The translations under genes were made by a program, and so were the position numbers. From Certhia americana (taxonomy: Eukaryota > Chordata > Aves > Passeriformes > Certhiidae), in NCBI GenBank assembly GCA_018697195.1, contig CM031870.1, positions 133,852 through 197,851 on the forward strand: DNA of 64,000 bases. Direction: 5' to 3'. Position 1 is the first letter of the stretch; each line of letters starts with the position of its first letter. A model generated the notes under the pieces. That model was not told where the DNA came from. It ran no database searches and worked only from the letters and a program-made list of their open reading frames with translations. Of the stretch, positions 1-13,100 are shown in pieces.

Positions 1-23
1 AACCCTGGTATGATCTGTGTTCA

Positions 24-150
24 AAAGCCCATCCAGCCCCATCCCCTGCCATGGCAGGGACAGCTCCCACTGTCCCAGGCTGCTCCAAGCCCTGTCCACC
101 CTGACCTTGGGCACTTCCAGGGATCCAGAGGCAGCCACAGCTGCTTGATG
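24..150 (-). mobile_element. CR1 LINE fragment
   Basis: The plus strand shows the reverse complement of a CR1 3' end: ctgccatggcagggacagct, caggctgctccaagccctgt, ggcagccacagctgctt. It lies in PKD1 intron 1. Confidence 0.85.
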
Positions 151-402
151 GGATAAGAAATGGGAGCATTGCTGGGAGCACTGCTGGGCTTTGCTGGGAG
201 CTGTCTTTCCCTGGCCCTTCTGGAGCTTTGCTGCCACACAGAAACCTCAGCCTTGATCGTGGCTTACACACCTGGAGCTTCTCTCCTGGGTGTGCTCTGC
301 CCCAGCCACACGGGCTCCTCTCACTCAGACTCTTCTCTGGATGCTTTTCCCATTACTGTTCTGGCAGGGCTCCCTGCACCAAAGGGGCTGGGGAAGTTCT
401 GC

Positions 403-427
403 CCTCCCTCCCTCCCTCCCTCCCTCT
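403..427. repeat. (CCCT)n simple repeat
   Basis: A short run of ccctccctccctccctccct in PKD1 intron 1. Confidence 0.9.
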
Positions 428-1937
428 CTTTTTGTGAAATGGAGGCAGAGCGGGCCCACAAATGACATAATGAGAGCATGACATCAGGCTTGGCAGCGGG
501 GCCGCCCGTCCTCTGCTGAACATTATATGTTCTGTGGGATGAGGGAGCAAACAGCAGTGCCCCAAACCAGCCTGGCCACAGCAGTGTGCAGGAATAACCT
601 CTGGGCTGGCACTGAGGGGGGTTCTGAGCATCACTGAGGGATGGAGTGGGTGGCACTGAGCTCTCCTGCTCCCCTCAGTCGGCACTGAGCTCTCCCATTC
701 CCTCCCTCTTCCATGAGCCAGTTCTTGATCCCTTTTCCCCCAGAATTCCCCAAATCCAGCAGCAGCAGGTCAGGCTGTGATGGAGCCATCCTCACCCTCT
801 CTGTGGGTATCCACAGCTCCAGACAGGCTCAGGGATGCATCCCACAGGGATGGAGCAGGGCTGGGATGGAGCTGAAGGCTCCCAAGGCTCACGTTGACAC
901 CCTCATTACTAAATATTCCCTTATTTCCCAAAGCTTCACCTTCCTCACTAAACCACCTCCCTTTTCCAGAAGTATTTAAATCTCTCTCTTTGCTGGGTTG
1001 GGAGATGGAACGTGGCAGTGTGGGGAGCTCTCAGTAACACACTTTGTGTCCTGTACCGTAGCTGCTGGCGAGTTTTGGTGCCCCACACCCCACAGAATGA
1101 CATTGCATGGCTCCATTTTACAGCTGTGGAAACTGAGGCAGGATTGAGCAGCTTTGCCTCGTGGCTGCCCTTTGCCAGGAGGCACAGTGTGTTCCTCAAG
1201 TCCCCTGAGCCACAGAAAATGACATTTTTCTTTTTCCTCGTGAGGAGGGCGTCAGGCTGTGTGTGCAGAGAATGTCAATGGACAGCCTTGTTTGCTGCTG
1301 GCTTCAGCTCTGCTTTGAACCTGCTCCGAATTTCCTCCAGCCTGGCAATGGGCTGGGAAAATACAGTCGTGGCAGTTTGTGGTACAGCCAGGCTGAGCTC
1401 TGTCCCACAGCCTTTGCCTTGGCTTTTATTGCTCAGTATTTCCTGGTTCTTTTCTGGTTTTGTTTTTTTGTTTTTTTGTTTTTGCTTGCTTCACAGCCTC
1501 CTCTCCCATGCCATGAAGGCATAAGATGATTTTTCCTGCACGTTGGAGAGGGAGCAGTGGGAGAAGGCAGCTGGAGGTGGCAGGCACTGGGTCCACCAGC
1601 ATTCCTCACTTCTCCCAGCTGTCCTGTCAGCTGGAGTTCTGCTGCCCTTGCATGCTCTACACCTAGGAGGTCAGAGAGAGTGAAAACTGAGAGGTTTTAT
1701 ACCAGTTCCTCATGGGATTGTGAAGGCAAGGAAGTAGCAAGGGAATTGCCCTGGTTTGTAGGGACCAGTGGGTGCCAGCCTGGCCTGGATGGAGCTCAGC
1801 AGTGTCTGTGGATGTGGGAGAAGGTGGGAACCAAGAACTTGGGATCCTTGGGCAGCATCTGAGCTGTAATGAAGAGACAAAGTGTCAGGGCTTGGGTTAA
1901 TTGGAGCCTTCAGGGGTTCAGCCTTCTGGAGCTGAGC

Positions 1938-3501
1938 AGACATTTAAATTTGGGGAGGAGGATGGAGGGTGAGGAGAGAGCTGGGCTGGACAGGGAGAGT
2001 TTGGTTAGGATGAGCTGAAGGCTGTGGGTGTTACTGGGAGCAACTGGAGATTTTTTTTTAAGCAGTGTTCCTTTTAGAATGACAGTGCCCGTGCTGGGCT
2101 GTGAAATGTGCAGGATGCCAGCCAAGGTCCTTTATCAGCAGATAAAGGGGAGCAAGGCACAGGAGGCCTCTCCAGATGTGAAACACGACAGTGCTGGCAC
2201 CCCAAATTCAGAATCCGAGTGTCCTGACACCTTCCTGAGCTGCCTTTGCCCCACGCTGCCCCTGCAGCTGAGGAGCACCTTGGAAGAGGCTCTTGGAAAT
2301 GGCAGAGCCCTGTTTTTATAGCAGCTGCATGGTTTGTTTTGGAGGTTTTGCTTGTCTGGGCGAGGAGCAGGAAGGCATCTGAGCTGAAACTCCCATTTCC
2401 TTTCCTTGGACTTGAGGTGCTGCCTAAAAACTAAATGGGCGACTTCCAGGTATTTCAGAGGAGAAGGGAAATGTTTGTACTGCTCTCCCTGTAAGGTGGC
2501 TGGGTCTGGTCCTTCTGTCCTTCCCCACGGGGCAGAGGGGTTCAGTGAACAGAAAATGCTCCAGGAGAGGTGGAGATGGGACAGCCTTGAGCGAGGGCAA
2601 CACCTGAATTCCAGTCTGAGCTGTCTCTGTGCTTGTCTTCCAAGTGGGAGCTGGAAGCAGTTTTGGGGGTGACTTTTCTGTCCCCTGTGCAGAGTGTGGC
2701 TCAGCCAGGGATGCTCTGTGCTCCTCCAGTGCTGTCCCAGCTGCTCCAAGACAGAGCTCGAGCTGGCGTGATTGGATATTTTTGTTAACATCCTTTTTCT
2801 AATGTATTTATTGAGCTTTTATTTTGCACATTTCTTAGACTTCTGTATCAGTATGGCGAACTCTTCTGAGTCCACTCTCAGCTTGGCAAAGAACTCCCAG
2901 ACAGCAAAATCAGGGAAAATAAACCTTTTAAAGAGACATCCATCCCTGTTACTTATCCCCAGTTTCCTGGAATCGTACGTAATTTTCCTGCCAGTTTGGC
3001 AGAATTGTTTTCATTTCGATAAATGTAGTTTAAATGTCAGATCAAACCAAGAAATAATTGATTAAGGACTAGAAATAAGAGCCAGGAGAAATGAGAGGAG
3101 GTGTTTGTAGGAAAAAAGGTGAGAAAGGAGATGGCAGGAGAATGGCTCTGGTGGCAAGGTGTGTCCAGCCCTGTCCTCTCCTGGGAGCTCGGCCAGAAAT
3201 CCATGAAGGATAAGAACCATCACATGGGCTTGGAGTAAGTGTTTTGATGCTAAAAGAAAGTTCAGGCCAAAGGAGATTTTACTGAAAAGGAATGGTGAAG
3301 TTTATTGGGAACGAGTGGAGGCTGATGAGTGAAACTTCTGCTGCTTCTCTGACTGACATTTAAATTTGGGGAGGAAGATGGAGGGTGAGGAGAGAGCTGA
3401 GCTGGGCAAGGAGAGTTTGGTTTGGATGAGCTGAAGGCTGTGGGTGTTACTGGGAGCAACTGGAGATTTTTTTGAAGCAGCGTTCCTTTTAGAATGACAG
3501 T
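1938..3501. repeat. Pair of about 150-bp direct repeats in intron 1
   Basis: 1938-2086 and 3354-3501 share acatttaaatttggggagga, ggctgtgggtgttactggga and gcaactggagatttttt with only scattered differences (about 92-95% identity by eye). They are 1.4 kb apart and in the same direction. Confidence 0.85.
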
Positions 3502-4042
3502 CTGTCCTGATTTCAAATGGAAAATATTCTTTGTTGCCTCTTCTTCCATTTTAAGCTTTTCCAAAGAGAGACAAAAAGAAGTTTTAAACGTAGAGTTGAC
3601 GCATCAATTGTGTAATTACTGATCAGGGCTTTGGCACGAGAAACACACTTGGAAGTTCATCCTGAATTTATCTCTGAGTTAATTACTGCTCGAGTCTAAA
3701 GTACTTCTTAATGACTTCTTTGAAGATAGATTAGACTTGAATATCTTCTAAGAGGATGCATCACATTTAGTGCCACGTGTGGCACGGTGTAATGGCTCCA
3801 GGTGTGCTGCAGAGTGGGGGCACATCCTGAGACTCCTGATCTCTTTTTACAGGTTATATCAGCAGCAAATGCTTTATGGTTTTGGGAAAGGTGTTTTCTT
3901 TGGCTGGGAAAAAATGCTCTGCCTTCAACACACCACCAGTCAGGACTCTGGCTGCAGTTTGGAGAGAGGTCTGGTAGTGGAGGTGTGACAAAACAGGGTT
4001 GAACGAAGGCTGAAAATGTTTTGTTTTCTTTTCTTTCCCTAG

Positions 4043-4114
4043 GGATCTTTCCAATAACAGGATCAGTGGTTTAGATGTTGAGCTATTCAGAAGCCTGACT
4101 TCGCTGGCAAAGCT
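4043..4114 (+). CDS. PKD1: PKD1 exon 2, leucine-rich repeat
   Basis: The exon is 72 nt between ..ccctag and gtaagt. It reads DLSNNRISGLDVELF, the LxxNxI pattern of a leucine-rich repeat. It starts and ends in phase 2, so exactly one LRR is added. The LRRs sit at the extracellular N-terminus and are thought to mediate matrix and protein binding. Confidence 0.93.
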
Positions 4115-7100
4115 GTAAGTACTTGCTGTGCCCCCCCAGTGCCCCCCAGTACTGACTCGTGGTGCACTGGTTTGCTTTATTCTTTCCCCACCTCATCTCC
4201 TGAGCCCTGCGGGGGTCCCTGGGCTCCTTCCCTGAGGCCTTTAGCTGCTCAGTCTGGTGATTTGGGAATTATTGGCATTTGGGGTTGGGCAGGGTTTGAC
4301 CCTCTGTACTGCTGGGTGGAGAGGAGCTCAAGGCCAGAGAAGGAGAATTATCACAAGATGTCTGTTGGTACTGGAAGGGCCCTTAAAGCCCTTAAAGTAC
4401 ACCTTCCACCATCCCAGGCTGCTCCAAGCCCTGTCCAACCTGGCCTTGGACATTTCCAGGGTCCAGGGGCAGCCACAGCTTCTCTGGGCACCCTGTGCCA
4501 GAGCCTGCCTACCCTCACAGGGAAAAGCTGCAGTGGGGAGGAAATTGTTTCTAACATGATGAACTTTTCTCTCTTTTACAGAGATATAAGCCACAACCAG
4601 ATTTCTACATTAGAAGATGGAATATTTGATAATTTATTTAATTTAAGTGAAATGTAAGTTCGTCTTCTTTGTTTACCAGTTCTTTATTTAGACCTTTCCT
4701 TGTAACATCCCTTCCTTTTCTGCTGGGGTGGGAGGATCTGCTGACTTGGAGAGATATTGGGCAGGTGCCCACCCAAGCAGCTGCTTTTTGGGGTGTCTCC
4801 AGTTCCTTCCTCAAGCTGTGTCCTGCTCCTGGGTCCTGCTGACCTTCAGTCCTGACCTCTTCCTGGTCTTTGCCTCTCTCTCCTGGATATCTCCAACCTC
4901 TGCTGCTGCCTTCTTGTCTTCCTGGCTTCTCTCCCACACCAGCTCTGCTGAAGTTCTTGTCTCTGACCCTGCTCTGGGTCCCACTGTCCTGTTTGCATGG
5001 TCACACCTTGGGGCTGGAGCATCCAGTGATTCATTCCTGCAGCATGGTAGGTCCTGACTCAGGTGTCCGAGTCGCTTGAAGATGTTGTCCTTAAGTGATG
5101 CAAGTTTTTAGGCTTTGTGTTTTAATTGAAGTCTTTAATTGATGTTATGTAAGGTGAGGGGAAGCCACACATTTCTAGGAGAGATCCTTGAAGTCACAAA
5201 AAAAGATGGAATCCTGCCCCTGGGTGAGCCAAAGGATTAACCCCTGCAAGCCCTCTTGGCAAGTGAGAAAAAAGCTCGGCCCTGCATTGTCCCCAAGCAT
5301 GGGGACAAAGAACATTCTCAGCTTTGCAGTTTGGCTCACAAGTGGCTCTGCAAAGACACAGAGGCCCAGGGTTGGGTCCCAGGGAACCTGTCCCTTCTCA
5401 GCCTGGTGGCAAAGTGATGCTCTCAGCCCCAGAGTGGGGTTTGAACCCTGCAAACACCCAGCCCTGCTGGCATCAGCTCCACACACAGCTCCAGCTCTGT
5501 CCTGCTCGCAGCTGAGTTTGGATCAAGCTTAGCTGCAATTAAAGTTTCCCTCTTTTCACTAAACTGCCACATGGAAAGATTATCATTGACTTTGCATTTC
5601 TCTTTTTGACAGATCAATTTTATTCTCTTAGCTATTTTTTAATGGGGCTGTAAATAGTCTCCTGAGCAGGAGAAGCTGCCCTCATACCCTGGGGCTCTTG
5701 CATGGCAGATTATTTTAGATATATGATTGTGTCTGTCATTTGCTTCTAATTGCAACAATTATTTGTAGAGTTAAAAAAGTACTTGGAGTACTTGCCTAAT
5801 TCTAGCCTCTAGAAAAATCATGTTAATTATTGCTTGATTCCCTATTCATTAACTCCTCTCCCAGTTATTCCAAAGCCTTTCAGTGGAGTGGCACAGATGG
5901 GAACAGGGAGGGCTCGGCACACTGCTGTAATTAAGGCTTAGCACATGTCACATTAATCCCTAACTTGTTCTGATCTCCCTCTGACAGAAACTTAAGTTGG
6001 AATCCATTTGTTTGTGACTGCAAACTGTCCTGGTTGCCCCGTTGGGTGGAAGACAGAAAAGTGAGAGTCCTTGAGGCGTCAGACACGAGATGTGCCCACC
6101 CCCCTGAGGTGGCCAACCTGTCCCTCTTCGAGGTCCTGTTCCTCAATGCCACCTGTGGTAAGGAAGGGCAGTGGGGTGGAGGTGGGCTCAGGGGCAGCTG
6201 GGGCCTCTTCAGACCCTGAGTGACCAGTTTTAATCCAATTAAACAGGTGTTGGTCACCCTGGTGCCTTAAGGCCCAAAGCAGTCACACTGGGGTTGAGAT
6301 CAGCCCTGACCACAGACCAGACACCACAGCATTGGCTCCATCACCTACAGCCTCAGGATTTCATTGTCCCAGGGTTGAACAGGCTGACCCCAAGCACTGA
6401 AACCTCGTGGGAGGTGATGGCACCTGAGGACATGCTGAGTTGGGTCTTTGCAGGTGGCAGGGCTCCACTTTGGGCGTGCTGAATGAACACTGCCCTGATC
6501 AACAGCCACCTGCTCCAGGGCATTTTACTGACTGCTTGGCCAGGAGAAATGTCAGGCAGTGATTCAGTGGAAAAGGGAGAACCCTAAGGAAACTGATCCT
6601 GCCTGGATGCTTGGTTATTCTGGAATAAGAGAGAGGGAGGGAGAGCAGGGGATCCCTATGGCAGGCATCTCCTTTAATTTGGGAACTGTGTGACAGGAGA
6701 ATGCAGGGATGAGGACCCAGAGCTGTGTGAGAGGAGGATGCAGGGATGAGGACACAAATCTGTGTGACAGGAGGATGCAGGGATGAGGACCCAGAGCTGT
6801 GTGACAGGAGGATGCAGGGATGAGGACCCAGAGCTGTGTGACAGGAGGATGCAGGGATGAGGCTGAGGTACACAGAGCTGATGGGAACCAGCTGAGCTGC
6901 CTGGTGAGGCACAGTCCTCCCCAGGACCAGAATCCAGATGGTGGTTGCTCCTCTTCCCCCAGCAAAGCTACCCCAGCTTGCAGCATCTTGCAGGAATTAT
7001 CAAAGGGAAAAACACTTGGCGCTGTTACTGCTCTTGATAATTAGTTGTTCCCTCTTGAACTACTCTAAGTCAGTGTGGAAACAATAATGGGAGGCTGCCT

Positions 7101-10100
7101 TCTGGGTAATTCAGTGTAATGGGAGTAGGCTGGGACAGCCTGCCAGCTCCTGACAGTTCTCAGTGACCAGCAGGGAATGAAGAATGACCAGGCTGGTGGT
7201 GGAAAACAGAGCAGTTCCCGTGCCACGCTGCTCTCTGGGGACTGTTCTTAGGAGAAGTGGCTCAGCATTTGCAGGGAGGCCATGGAGGAAGCTGGACAGT
7301 TGGATGGGTTTGATCTGGGAAGATCACACGAGGCTGGATCTGTTGAGATGTTTGGGGGAGATGTTGTAGCAACCAGCAGCAACAGCGGCGCAAACGTGGC
7401 GTGGGCAGAGGCCGAGGGAGAGGCCCTGCCTGGGTGTTTGTGGTAGGGAAATGTCCCACCCCGTGCAAGCCAGAGAGGGAGGGTGACACTCAAGGGAATG
7501 AGCTGTTCCTCTGGGCCTGGGGCTGTGGTGGCTCTGTGTCCATGCCCGTGTGTGTCCCTGTTCCCTGTCCCAGCACTCGTCGTTCCCGTGCATCCTTCCC
7601 TTTTGGCATCTCTGGGTGCAGCTGGGCCTGGCATTGCCCTCCTCACTGCCCACCACATTTTTCTGCATGGAGGGAAGCTCTTGGCTCTCCCCATGGAGAA
7701 AGGGGCCTCAGGGAGTGGGCCTGATGGAGGGTCCATTGGTGTCTCCCCTGTGTCCCCAGTGTGCCACTGCCCGAGGGTGTTTGGTTTTGGATTTGCTGCT
7801 GGAGGTCCCAGGCAGCACATGGTGAAACATTCTGCACTGACCAAGCCAGGGGACCACCAAAGGACACCCTTTTGTCATGGTCTCACTTGGCAGCAAGTCC
7901 TGTGGGCTCCTCTGAGTGTCAGACTTGATGGCTCCATGTCCCATGGGAGTGTCAGGCTCTCCAAAGCCCTGTTTTATTTACTGAGTGCTGCTGCTCCATA
8001 AATCTATGTGACTGGCTTGTTATTTCTGTCATCAGTAATTAGCATAAAGAGTTTGGAAACTGTTGCTGGGGGATTAAAGACTTCCCAGGCAAGTCTCAAA
8101 AAGGAAATGCTCAGAGCAGGAGCTGAGTAGGAGAATTCCATTCCCAGGAGCGTGGGGTGGTTCTCTTGGAGGGTCTCACCAATCCATGGCATCCCAGAGT
8201 CTGTTTTGCAAGAGGATCTTCTGTTCTGTCCTGCAGGAGCTCAGTACATCACGTGTCTGACAGGCAACCACACTGAAGAAGCTGAGCTTGTCATCCTCTT
8301 CACATCTGTCCACCCTGGGAACCTCAGTGAGGAGACCTGCAGTGCCCTCTGTTACTCCCAAGACCAGGAATATGGGGGTTTCAGCCCCCAGGGGCAGTGT
8401 TTGTGTGGAACTGCCCACGAATCAAACTCTTCCTCCGGCTGTTTGCCATTTTGCACTGAGCATTTGTCTGGGCAGGGCTGTGGTGGCCCCTCGCTCATCC
8501 CCTTGCCCTTCCAGGCCCAGCTGCCTGTGTCATTCACGGGACTCCAGCCCCGGTACAGCCTGCACCAGCCCGTGCTCTTCAATATCAGTATTCCCATTGC
8601 TGTCAGCACTTTACTGTGGGAATTTGGGGACCAGACCGAGGTTCTCAACACCACTGGACACACAGCTGTGCACAGCTACGCCTTACCCGGGCAGTACAAC
8701 GTCACTGCCACCGTCCTCGTGGGCTCCAGGGTCCTGTACCAGCAGGCAGAAATTGAGGTGGTGGCTTCACCCCAGCAGCTGGAGCTGCAATGTCCTTCCT
8801 TGGTGGTGGCAAACGAGAGCCTGGACATCCGGATCCGCAACAGAGGGGGCACCCGGCTGGCCGTGCTCTACGGGATCACTGCAGAGCCTGGAGAGCTGGG
8901 CAGGGGTGAGCAGGGCTCCTGGGGGTGCTGGGAAGGGTGGCACTGGCTGCTGGGCCTCCCCTGCCAGTGAGGGGTGAGGAGAGATGGCTCCTCTGGGCAC
9001 TCCTGGCTCCCTGGGCGGTGTTTTGTGCTTGGACAGCGTTGGGGTTTGTTGGCTTCAGGGTTGGGATGTTCCTGGAGCTTCTCTGCCCAGATTGGGTTTA
9101 GGGGGCGGGGTGTGGTCCATAGAAAGGACATCACCCTTGTGTTCTTTCTGCAGCAGTTCACCCCATGTGCCCCCCTGAGGGCTTGGTTTTCCCGGGAAAT
9201 AACCACTGCTACCAGCTGGTGGTGGAGAAGGCGGAGTGGCTGGAGGCACAGCGGCACTGCCAGGAGCTTGGGAATGGGGACCTGGCTTTTGTCAGCAGCC
9301 CTGACATCCAGAGCTTCCTGGTTGCTCATGTCATCAGGTGAGTGAGGAGAGGAGGGGTTGGCATCACCTAAGGACGGGTTGTGGGTTCCTGAGGGCACAT
9401 CTGCAGAGGGATCTGCCTGGGCTGATCCTCACCCCACCTTGATATCATATATCAGTAGGCTGCTGAACACAGAGCAGGAATGAGCAGAGCTCAAGCCCTT
9501 GCTGGACGTGGCTTCCTTCCTTAGAGGCTGTGGAGGGAAGAAGAGGAATGGGGCTGGAAATCAAGATTGGGAATTGAGAGATAGGCTTCTTGTACTCTGT
9601 GTGCCTGTGGATGCCTCTGAAATGTGAAAAGGGATCCTGTGCCCTTAGACACAGCTGCAGCCCAAAGCCCAGACTCTTTCCCCCTCCTTTCTCATCCAGT
9701 GCTCCTCTCCAGCAGCATCTGTTCCACCTCAGGACTGGGCTTTATAAACAGAGAGTGCTGCAAGTGTCAGCCTTTGATTAAATCCGCCCCTCTGAGTGCC
9801 CTTTCTCCAGCCAGTCATTCCGGGGGAGGGAGGACAACCAGGAGAGCTCTCAGGGCCTGACAGCCCTTGTCAGCACTCCCAGCTGCAGCTGTGGGACATG
9901 GGCTCCTCACAAACACATCCCAGAAAAGCACATGGAAGGGAACAGCTGCGTGTGACGTGGGCTTTGAACGCTCCCGCTCGAGGGCTGACAGCCCCTTCTT
10001 CCCAGACTTGTATCCCTGCCCTGTTCCCTTCACACAGGGCTGGATCCTGAGATTGCAAACACGTGTTCCCTGCTCCGGGGAAGGGAGGCTGGCCCTCTGC

Positions 10101-13100
10101 ACGGGTTAGGAGCTGGTCATGGCTGCTGGGATGTGGCAGGAATTGCGTGAGGAGCTGCCGGGCTGCAGCGCACGGAAATCATGAGACCTCGGAGGGAGCG
10201 AGGCTGTTCCCCAGCTGCTGCCCCCACGGCCCTCTGCTCCCCAGCCCCCTCTAGCCCATGTGTTTATTTTATTAATCCATGCAGATAAACATGAAGGAGG
10301 CAGCTCCAGGATGCGATTTCCCTGGTGATAAAAAGGCGAGCGGGCCGAGCTGCAGGATTTTGGAACGTGCAGCTTCCATAGTTCCTTATGGGAAGATGGC
10401 AGAAGCAGGAAGCTGTTGTCCCATTAGGGCACTGAGCAGGTCTCCTCTCCTTTGCTCCTGGTGTGGGATGGCCTCTCCAGGAGCAGCATGTGCTGAGCTG
10501 GTCCCTCCCTGCCTGCAGAAGCAGAGGATGGCAGCATCCAGGGGACCCCACTTTCTGGGCAGCACAAAGAGCCCTTCCAAGCCTCCCCCAGCTTGTTCTT
10601 CTGCTTCTCCTGCCCCAGCAAGGCAGCTCAGCCCTTCCTCAGAGCTCACATCTTGCTTAAAAAAAGGGTGTTCAGGGTCCTTCTGTTCCCCCTGCAATGG
10701 AATGGGCTGGGCAGTGGGGTAGGGTGGGAGCCAGCCAGCAGTTTGTCTTTTAGTTATTCCTTTCTTTCTTACTTTTTGATTTATTTTTTTTCCCCTAATG
10801 ACTTGCAGTTAGATCATAGCTGGAATTAGAAAAGGAAAATCTCCACTGAATTTTTCTGATGGCAGCAGGCAGGCGGTTCCCTACCCTGCTCTCCCTAATT
10901 CCCTGCCAGTGGTTCAGGAGCAGAACACAGCCCTTATTTATTTTATAATCTCATTTGCAGTGAAAACTACTGATTCACAGAACGAGTTATTTTTGTCATC
11001 ATTTTTCAGCATGACCTCATGAATCATTTCATCTGGCTTGAGCCTGGGGGTGGAGAGGCACCAGTTACCACCAGTTATGTCAGTTATCTCCCCAGTCTGC
11101 TTTGCAGAGCCCTGGTACCACCCTGGGAGCAGGCAAGGGCACGGCAGGATTGATTTCCACCTGCAGGAGAAGGAGCTGAGAGCTTGGAAGGGTGCAGGAT
11201 GTTAATATGGAGAAGTTAATAGAAGTTAATATGGAACAAATGCCTCCCTTTCTGCTGGGTGCAATTACAAACAGCTCTCCAGGCTGTTTGTGGCTGTGAG
11301 AGGCCTCTCAGCACTTTCCACCAGGATCTCTGCTGGGATTCAGCCAGTTTCCAAATGGGGCAGGAACATTTCATCTCCTAAAAGGAGCCTGGCAGTGTCC
11401 TGTGTGTGTGGGGTTCAGCCTCCTGCAGAGCTCCAGCCTTTGTTTGTCCCCTCTGGCTGCTGCCTTTCCATGGTGGCTCAGCAGCTCATCATCTCCAGGA
11501 GCTGCATCCAGAGAACTCCCAGACCTGGACAAAACAAAGGCTTGGCAGAATCTGGGAGGGTCATTTGGTGACAGAGAGCTCTGCTCAGATTGGGGTGAGG
11601 CTCAAGTCAACCTGCTGGTCACAGAATCATGGAACCATGGAATGGTTTGGGATGGGAGGGATCTTAAAACTCATCCAGTTCCAACTCTTGTCATGGGCAG
11701 GGACACCTTCTACTATCCCAGGGTGCTCCAAGCCCTGTCCAACCTGGTTTTGGACACTGCCAGGGATCCAGGGGCACCCTATGCCAGGGCCTGCCCACCC
11801 TTACAGAGATGGGAAGGCTGGAGGAGAGTGGGGCTGTGCTGTGAAGGGGCTGTTCCTGAGGTTCTGGATACTGAAACCCTTTAGCAGTTAAAAGGCTCCA
11901 TGAAATGCAGCCCATGACCCCCCAATGGAGCTGTTGTTATTATTTTTAGAGAGAACCATAGATGGCAGCTGTCCCAGCTCTTTCTAATACTCATGATTTC
12001 CTGAAATCCCCCCTCCCCCTTCTTCTTCTTTTTTTCCCTTCTAATTTTTTTTTTTTTTTTTTCCTTCAGGAGCCTTGATGTCTGGATTGGATTCAACGAT
12101 TTTGCAAGCTCTGGAGCGCAGCAGAGAGGGGAAGGATTTAATCTGGAGAGCTGTCAGAACTGGCTGCCAGGAGAACCCCATCCCTCCAACGCTGACCACT
12201 GCGTGCGGATGGGCCCGACGGGCCAGTGCAACACGGACCTGTGCATGGCCAAGCACAGCTATGTCTGCGAGTACAAGCCACAAGGTGGGCTCTGCTTGCC
12301 CTTCTGCCACTCAGGGTGGGCAGGTGTCCCCTCATTGCCACTGGCCTGGACAAAGAGGGATGCACGGAGAGGCTCCTCGCAGGCCTCACCACAAAATGAG
12401 CGTGTCTTGCTGCAATATTCCCAACTTCCAGCATCCCAACTTCAGCCCAAAAGGAGGAGTTTGGCTTCCTCCAGTCGTTGCCATGAGCAGGGGGAGGCAG
12501 AGGAGCCAAGTTCTGAGGCAAAGCACTGGAAATAGCTTTTCCCTCTTCTTTGAGCAATCTCTGCTGCTGCCAGGCTCTGAGGCTGTGGTGCTGCCTTGGT
12601 GGCTCAGTGTCCTTCCTTGTGTGTTTTGGGAGACGTTGGGGTGGCTCAAAAGTTAAATCCGCCCCTCTGGCTGAGGTGAGGTGAGGTTTGATGGACTGTG
12701 CAGGTTTGTGGTTATTCAGCTTTCCAAATCTTCCACACCTGGTGTAGGAAGTAAAAAAGAGAAGTAGAAATGGACATGAAACAGGAGGAGATTTATATAT
12801 GAAGGAGAAGCTGTGGCCAGAGAGGACACTGAACTGGTCAGAGGGGCAGCAGAAACTGCCCAGTCCCCAGAGAGCCACCAGTGTTTGCCACTGGTGGAAA
12901 CCAGCTGGTCGTGGCCACGTTTCCCAAGAAGTCCAGGGGCACAGGGAGGATGAGAAGCTGCACCTGGTGCTCAGAAATTCCGGGCAAATCATTAGTTATT
13001 GGAAGGGAGAATTACTTGTACAGTTCCTAGAAGTCAAAATTGCTGAACGTTGCAAATGAAAATGTTGTTTGTGCTGGATGAGAAAGAAATCAAGACACCT

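Larger units (their letters stand above)
1..4042 (+). other. PKD1 intron 1 (3' part)
   Basis: No coding exon is recognisable upstream of exon 2, so this is taken as the end of intron 1. It holds a CR1 fragment (24-150), a CCCT simple repeat (403-427), T/G-rich tracts near 1458-1485 and a pair of about 150-bp direct repeats (1938-2086 and 3354-3501). The many open frames here are short and unrelated to known proteins. Confidence 0.7.

Noticed and set aside
1..4042. PKD1 exon 1 or promoter in the first 4 kb
   Set aside because: No signal peptide, LRR N-cap cysteines or CpG-rich start region is present; exon 1 must lie upstream.
6686..6865. CRISPR-like regular repeats
   Set aside because: Copies abut with no unique spacers and the locus is vertebrate intronic DNA.
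6499..6986. Minus-strand open frames with repeated HPCILLSHSSG-like units
   Set aside because: The repetition is the 37-bp minisatellite read in frame, not a repeat protein.
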